Made by a program: the position numbers and the translations under genes
Shown here: positions 32,601-40,504 of the stretch, one piece after another
Numbering within the stretch: the stretch's first letter is position 1
Layout of the letters: every line of letters begins with the position of its first letter
Notes under the pieces: generated by a model
Told to the model about the DNA's origin: nothing
The model's database searches: none
Seen by the model: only the letters and a program-made list of their open reading frames with translations
Source of the DNA: DASSUW01 sp963774155
GTDB lineage: Bacteria > Actinomycetota > Thermoleophilia > Solirubrobacterales > Solirubrobacteraceae
NCBI GenBank assembly: GCA_963774155.1
Contig: CAVZDW010000002.1
Span: 124,001-188,000, forward strand
DNA length: 64,000 nucleotides
Direction of reading: 5' to 3'

Positions 32601-33878
32601 ATGTCGGACCTCCTGGGCACCGAACATGTGGACGCAAACCGGCGTTTCGACGCCGCGAGGCCGGCTGTCGCTTCCGGCGGCTCCGGCAACGGGGGCACGA
32701 TCGGAACGGGTGCGGGAGCGATGCTCCGGCTCATCCGCGACGGCCGCGCGAGCACTCGCGCGGAGCTCGTGGCGCTGACTGGGCTGGCGCGCTCGACCGT
32801 CGCCCAGCGGATGGACGCGCTGCTCGCGCAGCGCTTGGTGATCCCCGCGGGGGCCAGCGCCTCGACCGGCGGCCGGCCACCCAAGACCTTCGCCTTCAAC
32901 CGCAACGCGGGAGTCGTCCTGGCAGCCGATCTCGGCGCCACCCATTCGCGCGTCGCGGTCACCGATCTCGCCGGCGATGTCATGGTGGAGACACGGATGG
33001 ATCTGCCGATCGCAGATGGTCCCGACCCGGTTCTCGGGTGGCTCGAGGAGACGTTCGACGCACTGGTCGTCGAAAGCGGCCACGCTCCGGGTGACGTCCG
33101 CGGCATCGGCGTCGGCATCCCCGGCCCGGTGGAGTTCGCGACCGGCACTCCGGTGGCGCCGCCGATCATGCCCGGCTGGGATGGCTACTCCGTGTCAGGC
33201 CGGCTGCGGGAGCGCTATGGCGCCCCCGTGCTGGTCGACAACGACGTGAACATCATGGCCCTGGGTGAGTACTGGGCCCGCTGGCGTGACACGGCGCACC
33301 TGCTGTTCGTGAAGGTCGGCACCGGCATCGGCTGCGGAGTCATCACCGACGGCCGCATCCACCGGGGAGCGCAGGGAGCCGCGGGTGACATCGGTCATAT
33401 CCATGTGCCAGACCACGACGACGTCATCTGCCGGTGCGGCAACCTCGGCTGTCTCGAGGCGATCGCCGGGGGCGGCGCGATGGCCGCCGCGCTGGCGACC
33501 TACGGGATCGAGGCGTCGAACTCGCGCGACGTGGTCAAGCACGTCCGCGACGGCCGCCCCGAGGCCATGCGCCTCGTCCGCCAGGCCGGCCGCGAGCTCG
33601 GCGGCGTGCTCGCCAGCGCGGTCAACTTCTTCAACCCCGGCGTGATCGTCATCGGCGGCGACATCGCCCACGCCGACGAGCACCTCCTGGCCGGGGTGCG
33701 CGAGGTCGTCTACCGCCGTTCCACGGCCTTGGCTACGAGGTCGATCCGCATCGCCCGGTCGACGCTGGACGATCGCGCCGGCGTGATCGGGGCGGCCGTG
33801 ATGGTCATCGAGGCCGTGTTGGCGCCCGACGCGGTCGATCAGGCCATCGCGGCTGGGTATCCTGAACTGCGGCATTAA
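32601..33878 (+). CDS. ROK family transcriptional regulator
   Basis: 425 residues. Residues 38-95 are a winged helix-turn-helix (AMLRLIRDGRASTRAELVAL, TGLARSTVAQRMDALLAQRL). Then comes an actin-like sugar-kinase fold: VLAADLGATHSRVAV, GIGVGIPGPVEF, PVLVDNDVNIMALGEYW and LLFVKVGTGIGCGVITDGRI. The ROK zinc motif is complete (GHIHVPDHDD then CRCGNLGCLEAIAGG). Such proteins repress sugar-use genes in response to a sugar. No sugar operon is adjacent. The last five codons and stop lie inside the palindromic element copy B, so the C-terminus (PELRH) may derive from the element. Confidence 0.92.
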   Translation: MSDLLGTEHVDANRRFDAARPAVASGGSGNGGTIGTGAGAMLRLIRDGRASTRAELVALTGLARSTVAQRMDALLAQRLVIPAGASASTGGRPPKTFAFNRNAGVVLAADLGATHSRVAVTDLAGDVMVETRMDLPIADGPDPVLGWLEETFDALVVESGHAPGDVRGIGVGIPGPVEFATGTPVAPPIMPGWDGYSVSGRLRERYGAPVLVDNDVNIMALGEYWARWRDTAHLLFVKVGTGIGCGVITDGRIHRGAQGAAGDIGHIHVPDHDDVICRCGNLGCLEAIAGGGAMAAALATYGIEASNSRDVVKHVRDGRPEAMRLVRQAGRELGGVLASAVNFFNPGVIVIGGDIAHADEHLLAGVREVVYRRSTALATRSIRIARSTLDDRAGVIGAAVMVIEAVLAPDAVDQAIAAGYPELRH

Positions 33879-34024
33879 GGGAGCGGGTTCGGCCGGGATT
33901 CGCCACTCGGAATCGGGCGTGCTGACGGGTGACACCGTAGACGCGACATAGTCAGGACGCGACGAACGAAGACCGCCCCGCCGGCCTCCCCAGCCTCCCT
34001 ACCCAGCCGCAGTTGACGTTCGAC
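33865..34024. repeat. Palindromic intergenic element, copy B
   Basis: It has the same block order as copy A: ACTGCGGCATTAAGGGAGCG, TCGGCC, GCCACTCGGAA, GGCGTGCTGACG, then GTCAGGAC pairing with GTGCTGAC (one mismatch; 33919-33958), then CCTCCCTACCCAGCCGCAGT and TGACGTTCG. Its right end is the reverse complement of copy A's left end. It again separates convergent genes (ROK and ECF sigma). Alignment was by eye. Confidence 0.6.
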
Positions 34025-34028
34025 CGCG

Positions 34029-35045
34029 CTAGAGCGACGCAGGCAGCCCAAAGCGAGCGAACGCGTCAGGAGTCATCCCGCCCTCGGCCGACCCGAACCG
34101 CGCGAAGACCCACGGCGCCAGGAACGCCGTCACGGCATTGATGCGGTCGTCGCGGAGCGACAGCACGTCGAGCACGGCGGCGGCGTACTGGGTGCCGTCC
34201 CACATGTAGCACCCGACCGCGACCTGGCCGTTGGCGGCCGCGCGCCGATGCCGCCAGCGCTCCTGGCCCGGGTACTCCTCCAGGAACGCCCGCACCGTCT
34301 CGGTCCCGCCGAACCAGCCCGGGCACGGGGGCATCGACCACGTCGCGTCCTCGGTCAGGAGCTCCACGACGGCGTCGATGTCGCCGGAGCCGAGAGCCTC
34401 CATGTAGCGCTCGACCAGCGCCGTGACCTTCTCGTCGCCCAGAGCGCGGAGCGTGGCCTGCTGGCTCTGGTCGGGGAGCTTCTCGTCGACCGCCTTGCGG
34501 GCCCGCTGGAGCGCGCTGTTGACGCCCGCGACCGTCGTGTCCAGGGTCTCGGCGACCTCCGAGGCGCTGAACCCCAGGACCTCGCGCAGGATCAGGACCG
34601 CGCGCTGCTGCGCCGGGAGGTGCTGCAGCGCGGCGATGAAGGCCAGCTCGACGCTCTCGCGCTCCTCGTAGGCCAGCTCCGCATCCGGGTACGGCTCGAC
34701 CCAGAACGCTTCCATCGGCGGCTCGCCCGGGCTGTCGCCCGTGGCCGCCCCGGGGCTGAAGTCGATCGGCAGCACGCGCTTGCGCTGCACGCTGTCCAGG
34801 CACGTGTTGGTGGCGATCCGGTAGAGCCAGGAGCGGAGCGAGCTGCGGCCCTCGAAGCGGTCCAGGCCGCGCCAGGCGCGCAGGAGCGCCTCCTGCAGCG
34901 CGTCTTCCGCGTCGTGCACGGATCCGAGCATCCGGTAGCAGTGGGCGTGCAGCTCGGCGTGGCGGGGCTCGACGAGGCGCCGGTACGCGTCCTCGTCCCC
35001 GTTGCGGGCCGCCGTCAGGAGCTGGGCGTCGGCGAGCGCGGTCAT
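34029..35045 (-). CDS. ECF sigma factor with C-terminal SnoaL-like domain (SigG/SigJ type)
   Basis: 338 residues. Region 2: YRRLVEPRHAELHAHCYRML, DAEDALQEALLRAWRGLDRF and SWLYRIATNTCLD. Region 4: LPAQQRAVLILREVLGFSAS, DTTVAGVNSALQRARKAV. From residue 205 an NTF2/SnoaL-like domain (ALVERYMEALGSGDIDAVVE, then MPPCPGWFGGTETVRAFLEE) replaces an anti-sigma partner, as in actinobacterial SigG/SigJ-like ECF factors whose extension controls activity. No anti-sigma gene is nearby. Divergent from a VOC gene; minus-10 candidate TATTTT lies 8 nt upstream. Confidence 0.92.
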   Translation of the reverse strand: MTALADAQLLTAARNGDEDAYRRLVEPRHAELHAHCYRMLGSVHDAEDALQEALLRAWRGLDRFEGRSSLRSWLYRIATNTCLDSVQRKRVLPIDFSPGAATGDSPGEPPMEAFWVEPYPDAELAYEERESVELAFIAALQHLPAQQRAVLILREVLGFSASEVAETLDTTVAGVNSALQRARKAVDEKLPDQSQQATLRALGDEKVTALVERYMEALGSGDIDAVVELLTEDATWSMPPCPGWFGGTETVRAFLEEYPGQERWRHRRAAANGQVAVGCYMWDGTQYAAAVLDVLSLRDDRINAVTAFLAPWVFARFGSAEGGMTPDAFARFGLPASL

Positions 35046-35053
35046 GCCGATCG

Positions 35054-35059
35054 AAAATA
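35054..35059 (-). promoter_or_regulatory. Minus-10 box TATTTT before ECF sigma gene
   Basis: On the minus strand TATTTT ends 8 nt before the ATG at 35045; leaderless spacing. Confidence 0.45.
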
Positions 35060-35106
35060 GTCGCCGCCCGCGATGAGTTCGGTACGGCTGCCCGGTCTAT
35101 GTGGAC

Positions 35107-35463
35107 ATGGCACCCAGGCCCGTCGTGCACCTCGAGCTGCACACCGGAGATCTCGAGCGTGCGTGCGGCATCTACGCCGACCTCTGCGGCTGGAAGCCGG
35201 AGACCATCCGGGCCGGCGGCGGCAGCTACCTGGCGCTCGCGATGGGCCGCGGCATCGGCGGCGGTGTCGTCGAATGCGACAGCGTCCCGCGGCCGGTCTG
35301 GCTCCCCTACGTCGCGGTCGACGACATCGGCGCGAGCACCGAGCGCGCCCGCGAGCTGGGCGCCGACGTGGTGATCGATCGCCGCGAGGGGCCGGCGGGC
35401 TGGCGCAGCGTGCTCTCCACCCCGGCGGGCGGCGATCTCGCCCTCTGGCAGCCCAAGCGATGA
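35107..35463 (+). CDS. VOC (glyoxalase/bleomycin-resistance) family protein
   Basis: 118 residues from ATG 35107 (GTG at 35101 is an alternative). Two beta-alpha-beta-beta-beta units: VVHLELHTGDLERACGIYAD with LCGWKPE, and WLPYVAVDDIGASTERAREL with VLSTPAGGDLALWQPK. His/Glu metal ligands are plausible at HLEL and the C-terminal strand, but the exact activity (lyase, dioxygenase or binding) is not assignable. The MFS exporter follows after 30 bp, so the VOC protein and exporter may form a small resistance unit near the ECF factor. Confidence 0.85.
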   Translation: MAPRPVVHLELHTGDLERACGIYADLCGWKPETIRAGGGSYLALAMGRGIGGGVVECDSVPRPVWLPYVAVDDIGASTERARELGADVVIDRREGPAGWRSVLSTPAGGDLALWQPKR

Positions 35464-35493
35464 GTTTCGGGACCGAAGCCGGTCTCTACGTAC

Positions 35494-36960
35494 ATGAACA
35501 TGAATCCTCCCCAGACGACAGACCGCAGCCGTTGGACCGCTCTCTACGTCTTGTGCGTGGGGATGCTGATGATCGTTCTCGACGCCACCGTCGTGAACGT
35601 CGCACTTCCTGAGATCCAGAGCGATCTCGGTTTCTCCCAGTCCAGCCTCGCGTGGGTGGTCAACGCCTACCTGATCGCGTTCGGCGGACTGCTGCTCCTG
35701 GCCGGCCGCATCGGCGACCTGCTCGGCCGCAAGAACGTCTTCCTGGCCGGGCTCGGCGTCTTCATCGCCGCCTCGCTCCTGTGCGGCCTCGCGCAGAGCC
35801 AGGAGATGCTCGTGATCGCGCGCTTCGTCCAGGGCGCCGGCGGCGCGCTGACGTCCGCCGTGATCCTCGGCATGATCGTGACGATGTTCCCGGAGCCCCG
35901 GGAGCAGGCGAAGGCGATCGGCGCCTACGCGTTCGTCGCCTCGGCGGGCGGCTCGATCGGCCTGCTCGCCGGCGGCGTGCTCACCGAGGCCATCAACTGG
36001 CACTGGATCTTCTTCATCAACCTCCCGATCGGGATCGCCACCGCCGTGGCCGCCGTCCGGCTGCTCGAGCGCGACAAGGGCATCGGGATCGGCAAGGGCG
36101 CCGACCTCCCCGGCGCCGTGCTCGTCACCGGCGCGCTGATGCTCGGCGTGTACACGATCGTGCAGCCGGCGGCCGAGTACGGCTGGGGCGCGACCCGCAC
36201 GCTGCTCCTCGGCGCGCTGTCGATCGTCCTGCTGATCGCCTTCCTCGTCCGCGAGGCCACGGCGAAGCAGCCGCTCGTCCCGCTGCGGATCTTCCGCTCG
36301 CGCAACGTGTCCGGCGCCAACGCGATCCAGGCGCTGGCCATCGCCGGCATGTTCGGCGTGTTCTTCATGGGCTCGCTCTACCTCGAGCGCGTGCTCGGCT
36401 ACAACGCGCTGGAGATCGGCCTCGCGTTCATCCCCACGACGATCCTCATGGGCATCCTCTCGCTGCGCTACTCCGAGACGCTGATCACGCGCTTCGGCGC
36501 CCGCACGACGCTGATTCCGGGCCTGGTGCTCATCGCCGCCGGTCTCGCCTGGTTCACGCAGGCGCCGGTCGACGGCGACTACTGGGTCCATGTGATGCCG
36601 GTGATGGTGCTGATGGGCATCGGCAGCGGGGTCTCGTTCCCGGCGCTCATGACGCTCTCGATGTCGGGCGCCACGCCCGAGGACGCCGGCCTCGCCTCCG
36701 GGCTCGTCAACACGACGGTCCAGGTCGGCGCCGCGCTCGGCCTCGCCGTGCTGGCGACGCTCTCCGCCTCCCGCACCGAGGCGCTGGCCGACGGCGGCGC
36801 GAGCACCGTGTCGGCGCTCACCGGCGGCTACCAGCTGGCGTTCATCGTCGGCGCGGGGCTGGTCGGCGTGGCGCTGCTCGTCGCGGTCACGGTGCTCCAG
36901 CCGGAGCGCAAGGCGCAGGCCCGCGCAGCACGCCTCCGGGTGGCCTCCGAAACCGCGTAA
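35494..36960 (+). CDS. MFS drug exporter, DHA2 (14-TM) family
   Basis: 488 residues with about 14 hydrophobic segments. Motif D1/C region: LDATVVNVALPEIQSDLGFS. Motif A: AGRIGDLLGRKNVFLAGLGV. Motif B: RFVQGAGGALTSAVILGMIV. Motif C of exporters: AGGSIGLLAGGVLTEAINWH with WIFFINLPIGIA. These are classic EmrB/QacA-type proton antiporter signatures in the inner membrane. Substrate unknown. It lies downstream of the VOC gene on the same strand. Confidence 0.94.
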   Translation: MNMNPPQTTDRSRWTALYVLCVGMLMIVLDATVVNVALPEIQSDLGFSQSSLAWVVNAYLIAFGGLLLLAGRIGDLLGRKNVFLAGLGVFIAASLLCGLAQSQEMLVIARFVQGAGGALTSAVILGMIVTMFPEPREQAKAIGAYAFVASAGGSIGLLAGGVLTEAINWHWIFFINLPIGIATAVAAVRLLERDKGIGIGKGADLPGAVLVTGALMLGVYTIVQPAAEYGWGATRTLLLGALSIVLLIAFLVREATAKQPLVPLRIFRSRNVSGANAIQALAIAGMFGVFFMGSLYLERVLGYNALEIGLAFIPTTILMGILSLRYSETLITRFGARTTLIPGLVLIAAGLAWFTQAPVDGDYWVHVMPVMVLMGIGSGVSFPALMTLSMSGATPEDAGLASGLVNTTVQVGAALGLAVLATLSASRTEALADGGASTVSALTGGYQLAFIVGAGLVGVALLVAVTVLQPERKAQARAARLRVASETA

Positions 36961-36961
36961 C

Positions 36962-36967
36962 TACCCT
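36962..36967 (+). promoter_or_regulatory. Minus-10 box TACCCT before fpg
   Basis: TACCCT ends 8 nt before the ATG at 36976, immediately after the MFS stop, so fpg can be transcribed on its own. Confidence 0.5.
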
Positions 36968-36975
36968 CTCGCTCC

Positions 36976-37725
36976 ATGCCTGAGCTGCCTGAGGCGGAGC
37001 GAGCACGTCAGAAGCTGGAGCTGGTCGTCGGCCGCGAGATCGTCGCGGTCGACGACCGCGACACGTACGTCTGCCGCCCCCACGCGCCCGGCGAGATGGC
37101 CGCCGCGCTGGTCGGCCACCGGCTCGTGGAGGCGCACCGCCGGGGCAAGTTCCTGTGGGCGGAGACCGACGGCGGGCCGCAGCTCGGCCTGCACCTCGGG
37201 ATGGCGGGCAGCCTCACGGTCGACGAGGCGCCCGCCCCGCGAAACTGGGATCGCTTCGTGCTCGAGTTCGCCGACGGCGGCCGGCTCGCCCTGCGCGACA
37301 AGCGGCGCCTCGGCCGCGCGCTGCTCGAGCCGGACTTCGCGCATGTCGGCCCGGACGCCGCCGAGGTCTCGCGCGACGAGTTCCGCAAGCGCTTCGGTCG
37401 CAGCGGCGCGCCGGTCAAGGCGCGCCTGCTCGACCAGAGCGTGATCTCCGGGGTCGGCAACCTGCTGGCCGACGAGATCCTCTGGCGCGCGCGGCTGAAC
37501 CCGCGTCGCCCCGCCAACGAGCTCAGCACCGAAGAGCTCGACGCGCTGCGGCGCTCGGTCCGCGCCGCGCTGCGCGACGCGATCCGCAACGGCGGCGCCC
37601 ACACCGGGCACTTCACCCCGCACCGCGAGCGCGGCGGCCACTGCCCGCGCTGTGGCACCGAGCTCGAGCGGGCCACCATCGGCGGCCGGACGACGTTCTG
37701 GTGCCCGTTCTGCCAGGGACTATGA
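36976..37725 (+). CDS. mutM: Formamidopyrimidine-DNA glycosylase / endonuclease VIII family
   Basis: 249 residues. MPELPEAE supplies Pro2 (Schiff-base nucleophile) and Glu3; AHRRGKFLWAETD has the catalytic lysine region. LLDQSVISGVGNLLADEILW is the helix-two-turn-helix, and NGGAHTGHFTPHRERGGHCP with CPRCGTELERATIGGRTTFW then CPFCQ is the Fpg zinc finger with four cysteines. It excises oxidised purines or pyrimidines from DNA. It is somewhat shorter than E. coli Fpg (269) but complete. The stop overlaps the last gene of the convergent secretion cassette. Confidence 0.94.
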   Translation: MPELPEAERARQKLELVVGREIVAVDDRDTYVCRPHAPGEMAAALVGHRLVEAHRRGKFLWAETDGGPQLGLHLGMAGSLTVDEAPAPRNWDRFVLEFADGGRLALRDKRRLGRALLEPDFAHVGPDAAEVSRDEFRKRFGRSGAPVKARLLDQSVISGVGNLLADEILWRARLNPRRPANELSTEELDALRRSVRAALRDAIRNGGAHTGHFTPHRERGGHCPRCGTELERATIGGRTTFWCPFCQGL

Positions 37726-38718
37726 CGGGCCGAGCCCGACGTGGCCGGGCAGCGCGGCCAGCTCGTCGAGCACCGTGGTCGCCGTCGTGGGCGTGAGCGT
37801 GAGCTCGCCCTCGGGCCGCGCCTCGACCAGCCACAGGCCCAGCTCGCTGTCGAGCACCTCGACGTACCAGCCGACCCCCGGACCGTAGGCCTCGATCCGC
37901 CAGTGCGCGACGAGGGCGGCGAGGTGCGCCCGCAGCGGCTCCTCGTCCGCGGACCGCTCGGCGACCACTCGCGCGGGCACGGTGAGCGCCTGGCCGGCGA
38001 CCGGCGGACGCGGGCGCAGCCGCACCGCGCGGACGAGCAGGCCGAGCAGCCCGCTGGGCGTGCAGGCCCGCAGCGCCGTGCGCCCGCCCGCGAGCGGCAG
38101 CACGAGCGCGGCGGCGCGGGCGTCGGCCACCGCCTCGAGCGGCTCCTCGAGACCGGTGACGCGGAAGCGGGCGGCCGGGGCGCGAGCCGCGCGGACGCCG
38201 TCCGCCAGCAGCGGGGGCTCCAGCGCCACCGGCTCGTCGTCCGCGAGCAGCGCGCGGATCTCCTCGTCCGGGCCGCTGACCTGCGCCCGCGCGGGGTCCA
38301 CGGTCAGGCTCACGGCTCGACCTCGAGCGTCGCCACCACCGCGCGCAGTCCCGCGGGCGAGAGCCGCCCAGGCGGCGAGGTCCGCCGTCGCCGTCACGAC
38401 CCAGCGCTCGCCCGCGGCCACGAGCCGCCACTGCTCGAGCACCACCGTGGCCAGGCCGCCGAGCTGCTCGAGCACGAGCGTCCGCACGGCGGGCGCGCCC
38501 GCCAGCTCGCACGGCTCCCAGTCGATCAGCACGGCGTCGGCGTCGAGGCCGGACATCGCCCGGTCGGTCAGCGTGAGCGCATCGTCCCCGGGCTCCGCGG
38601 GCTCACCCGCCAGCGAGACCCCCGCGCGGCTGGCGCCCCGGCCGGCGCCGATCGCCGCGTAGAAGTCGCCGACCGGCTCGGGCTCGACGACGTCCAGCGT
38701 GTCGAAGCGCAGGCCCAC
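37720..38718 (-). CDS. Two-part protein: PsbP/LpqN-like N-terminus and EspG-like C-terminus
   Basis: 332 residues from the GTG at 38718, 3 bp after the stop of the next gene upstream. Residues 1-120 (DTLDVVEPEPVGDFYAAIGA, VRTLVLEQLGGLATVVLEQW, WVVTATADLAAWAAL) resemble the PsbP/LpqN-like protein encoded at 39498. Residues 230-330 (LLVRAVRLRPRPPV, ALTVPARVVAE, HWRIEAYGPGVGWYVEVLDS, GLWLVEARPEGELTLTPTTA) align by eye with the C-terminal half of the neighbouring 38722-39501 product. EspG proteins chaperone WXG/PE-PPE substrates in ESX secretion; that role is inferred. Last gene of the cassette. Confidence 0.65.
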   Translation of the reverse strand: MGLRFDTLDVVEPEPVGDFYAAIGAGRGASRAGVSLAGEPAEPGDDALTLTDRAMSGLDADAVLIDWEPCELAGAPAVRTLVLEQLGGLATVVLEQWRLVAAGERWVVTATADLAAWAALARGTARGGGDARGRAVSLTVDPARAQVSGPDEEIRALLADDEPVALEPPLLADGVRAARAPAARFRVTGLEEPLEAVADARAAALVLPLAGGRTALRACTPSGLLGLLVRAVRLRPRPPVAGQALTVPARVVAERSADEEPLRAHLAALVAHWRIEAYGPGVGWYVEVLDSELGLWLVEARPEGELTLTPTTATTVLDELAALPGHVGLGPS

Positions 38719-38721
38719 GGG

Positions 38722-39501
38722 TCAGCCGAGGATCTCGGCGACCCAGGAGATCGGCCCGCCGTGGACCGGGGTCGAGTCGAGCGGGAGGCGCGTGGCGCGC
38801 TGGTCGACGAGGTCGCCGTCGGGCACCAGGTCGCCGAGGGCGAGCATCGTGCTCAGGGGCGTGACCGGGCGCACGACGGCCGTCCCGTCCTCGCGCTGCT
38901 CCACCGACCACAGGCCCGCGTCGGTGTCGATCGCCTCGAGCGCGATGCTCCCCGGCGCGCCCGGCGCGGGCGGCCAGTGCGAGCTGGCCAGCCACCAGTC
39001 CCGGAACCCGTGCGCGATCGCCCCGTCGAGCGGCTCGGGCAGCAGCCCCGCGGAGTCCCGGTCGCCCAGCCGCAGGGCGACCGCACGGTTGAGCACGTCC
39101 GACTCGACCGCGATCTCGGCCGGCCGCGGCTCGCGCGGCCGCGGGCCGATCTTGAGCAGCCAGAGCAGGAAGTGCACGAGGTGCTCGCCCGCCATCGACA
39201 CGAGCTGGTCGTCGTCGCCGCTCCGGTAGGCATGGAGGGTGAAGCGCCCCTCGCCGATCCACCCCGGCATGAGGTAGCCCGTCTTGGCCAGGCGGACGCC
39301 GACGATCGGCCGGCGCAGCGGCGCGAGCGCCTCCGCGAGGCGGGGGTGCGGCTCGGCCAGCGAGCCGGCGCCGGCTTCGGCCAGCATCGCGTCGACGGCC
39401 GCCTCGTCGGCGTGGCCCGCGCCGGTGGCGAGCGCGGCCAGCGCGCCGATCTCCGCGCGCGAGGCGGTGAGCACGCCGCTGACGGGATCGAACGAGCTCA
39501 T
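38722..39501 (-). CDS. EspG-like ESX secretion-associated protein
   Basis: 259 residues from the ATG at 39501, which overlaps the upstream stop (ATGA). The layout resembles EspG chaperones: an N-terminal helical part (ASRAEIGALAALATGAGHAD), a middle strand/helix unit (PIVGVRLAKTGYLMPGWIGE, LHAYRSGDDDQLVSMAGEHL) and a second unit (VHFLLWLLKIGPRPREP, GSIALEAIDTDAGLWSVEQR). Length (EspG about 250-290) and context, in an operon with WXG proteins, support the call; sequence identity to mycobacterial EspG is not obvious by eye. It is paralogous to part of the next gene. Confidence 0.6.
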   Translation of the reverse strand: MSSFDPVSGVLTASRAEIGALAALATGAGHADEAAVDAMLAEAGAGSLAEPHPRLAEALAPLRRPIVGVRLAKTGYLMPGWIGEGRFTLHAYRSGDDDQLVSMAGEHLVHFLLWLLKIGPRPREPRPAEIAVESDVLNRAVALRLGDRDSAGLLPEPLDGAIAHGFRDWWLASSHWPPAPGAPGSIALEAIDTDAGLWSVEQREDGTAVVRPVTPLSTMLALGDLVPDGDLVDQRATRLPLDSTPVHGGPISWVAEILG

Positions 39502-39929
39502 GTGAAGCGCAGCGTCGAGACGATGGCGATCGCGCCGTCGCGCAGCTGGTGCACGTCCGACCACGGCATCTGCAGGCTCACGGTCCAGCCGACGCCGTCG
39601 CGCACCAGCATCCACGTGTCCAGCACGAGCGAGCGGCCGTCACGGGCGAACGCGTCGATCGTCCACCACGCCTCGTGGCCGGCGAGCGGCATCTCGGCCT
39701 GGTCGACGAGGTGCGGGTCGAGGTCGTGCTCGAGGTTCGCGCGCACCCGGGCGACGTGCTCGTCCCGGGTGAGGCCGTCCCCGGCCGCGCCGCCGCGCTC
39801 CGCGGCGACGCTGATGGTCGTCGCCGCCGGGTCGCCGAGCTCGCCGACCGCGACGATCAGGTCGACACCCCCGACGTCGCGGTGCACGGCCAGGCCGTCG
39901 GGGATCTCGAGGTCGAACTCGAGGCTCAC
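39498..39929 (-). CDS. PsbP/LpqN/DUF1795-like protein
   Basis: 143 residues from the GTG at 39929, overlapping the upstream stop (GTGA). The pattern of a short N-terminal strand pair (EFDLEIPDGLAVHRDVGGVD), a DEHVARVRANLEHDLD helix, MPLAGHEAWWTIDAFARDGR and LVLDTWMLVRDGVGWTVSLQ is that of PsbP/DUF1795-like alpha-beta sandwiches, common beside actinobacterial ESX genes. No signal peptide, so it is cytoplasmic if the start is right. Role in the cassette unknown, possibly an accessory or second immunity protein. Confidence 0.6.
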   Translation of the reverse strand: MSLEFDLEIPDGLAVHRDVGGVDLIVAVGELGDPAATTISVAAERGGAAGDGLTRDEHVARVRANLEHDLDPHLVDQAEMPLAGHEAWWTIDAFARDGRSLVLDTWMLVRDGVGWTVSLQMPWSDVHQLRDGAIAIVSTLRFT

Positions 39930-40504
39930 GCGGTGACAGCGTACGCCGCGGGGAAGGCGTCCGTCACGTACCAGCGCCAGTAGTCGCGCCGCGCCTGTGG
40001 GTCGTCGCCGGCCAGCGCCCAGCCGGCGAGCGCCTCGACCCGCGGCTCGTCGACGTCGAGATCGGCCGCTTCGGCCGGCGTGAACTCGAGCTCGTTGTCG
40101 CCGTCCCACCCCTGTGTCGTGAGCCGCACGGCCGCGGTTCCCACGTAGTACGGCGCGGCCCGCTCGGGGTCGGCGCCCAGCCGATCGACGTCGTCGCGCA
40201 GCTCGCGAGCAAGGCTGTCGATCTCCTCCTCGGAGCGCTCGCCGCGCAGCGCCGGCAGCAGCGCATCGGCGATCTCGTGCGGGCGGCGGTCGTCCGGGAA
40301 GGCGGCCTCCCACACCGGCAGCGCGCGGCGGACGGTCGACTCGAGGAGCGCCGCCCTCCGCAGCAGCCCGGCGTCCGGCCCTCCGTCGTACGGCGGGGTC
40401 GACGGCCCGAACGCCTCGCGCAGGCGGCGGCGGGCCGGCAGGTCGAGCCAGCCGTCGGGCGCGGCCTCGAGCGTCGCGAGCGCCTGCTCGATCTCCTCGT
40501 TCAC
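39926..40504 (-). CDS. Putative immunity protein of the deaminase-like toxin
   Basis: 192 residues from the GTG at 40504, overlapping the toxin stop (GTGA, 40501-40504). Position immediately after the toxin and translational coupling are the main reasons for the call. The sequence is helical and acidic, with RRALPVWEAAFPDDRRPHEI and ADALLPALRGERSEEE, similar in style to helical immunity families of the Imm5 kind, then GWDGDNELEFTPAEAADLDV and QARRDYWRWYVTDAFPAAYA. No signal peptide or membrane segment, as expected for neutralising a cytosolic-acting enzyme. The exact family is not certain. Confidence 0.6.
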   Translation of the reverse strand: MNEEIEQALATLEAAPDGWLDLPARRRLREAFGPSTPPYDGGPDAGLLRRAALLESTVRRALPVWEAAFPDDRRPHEIADALLPALRGERSEEEIDSLARELRDDVDRLGADPERAAPYYVGTAAVRLTTQGWDGDNELEFTPAEAADLDVDEPRVEALAGWALAGDDPQARRDYWRWYVTDAFPAAYAVTA

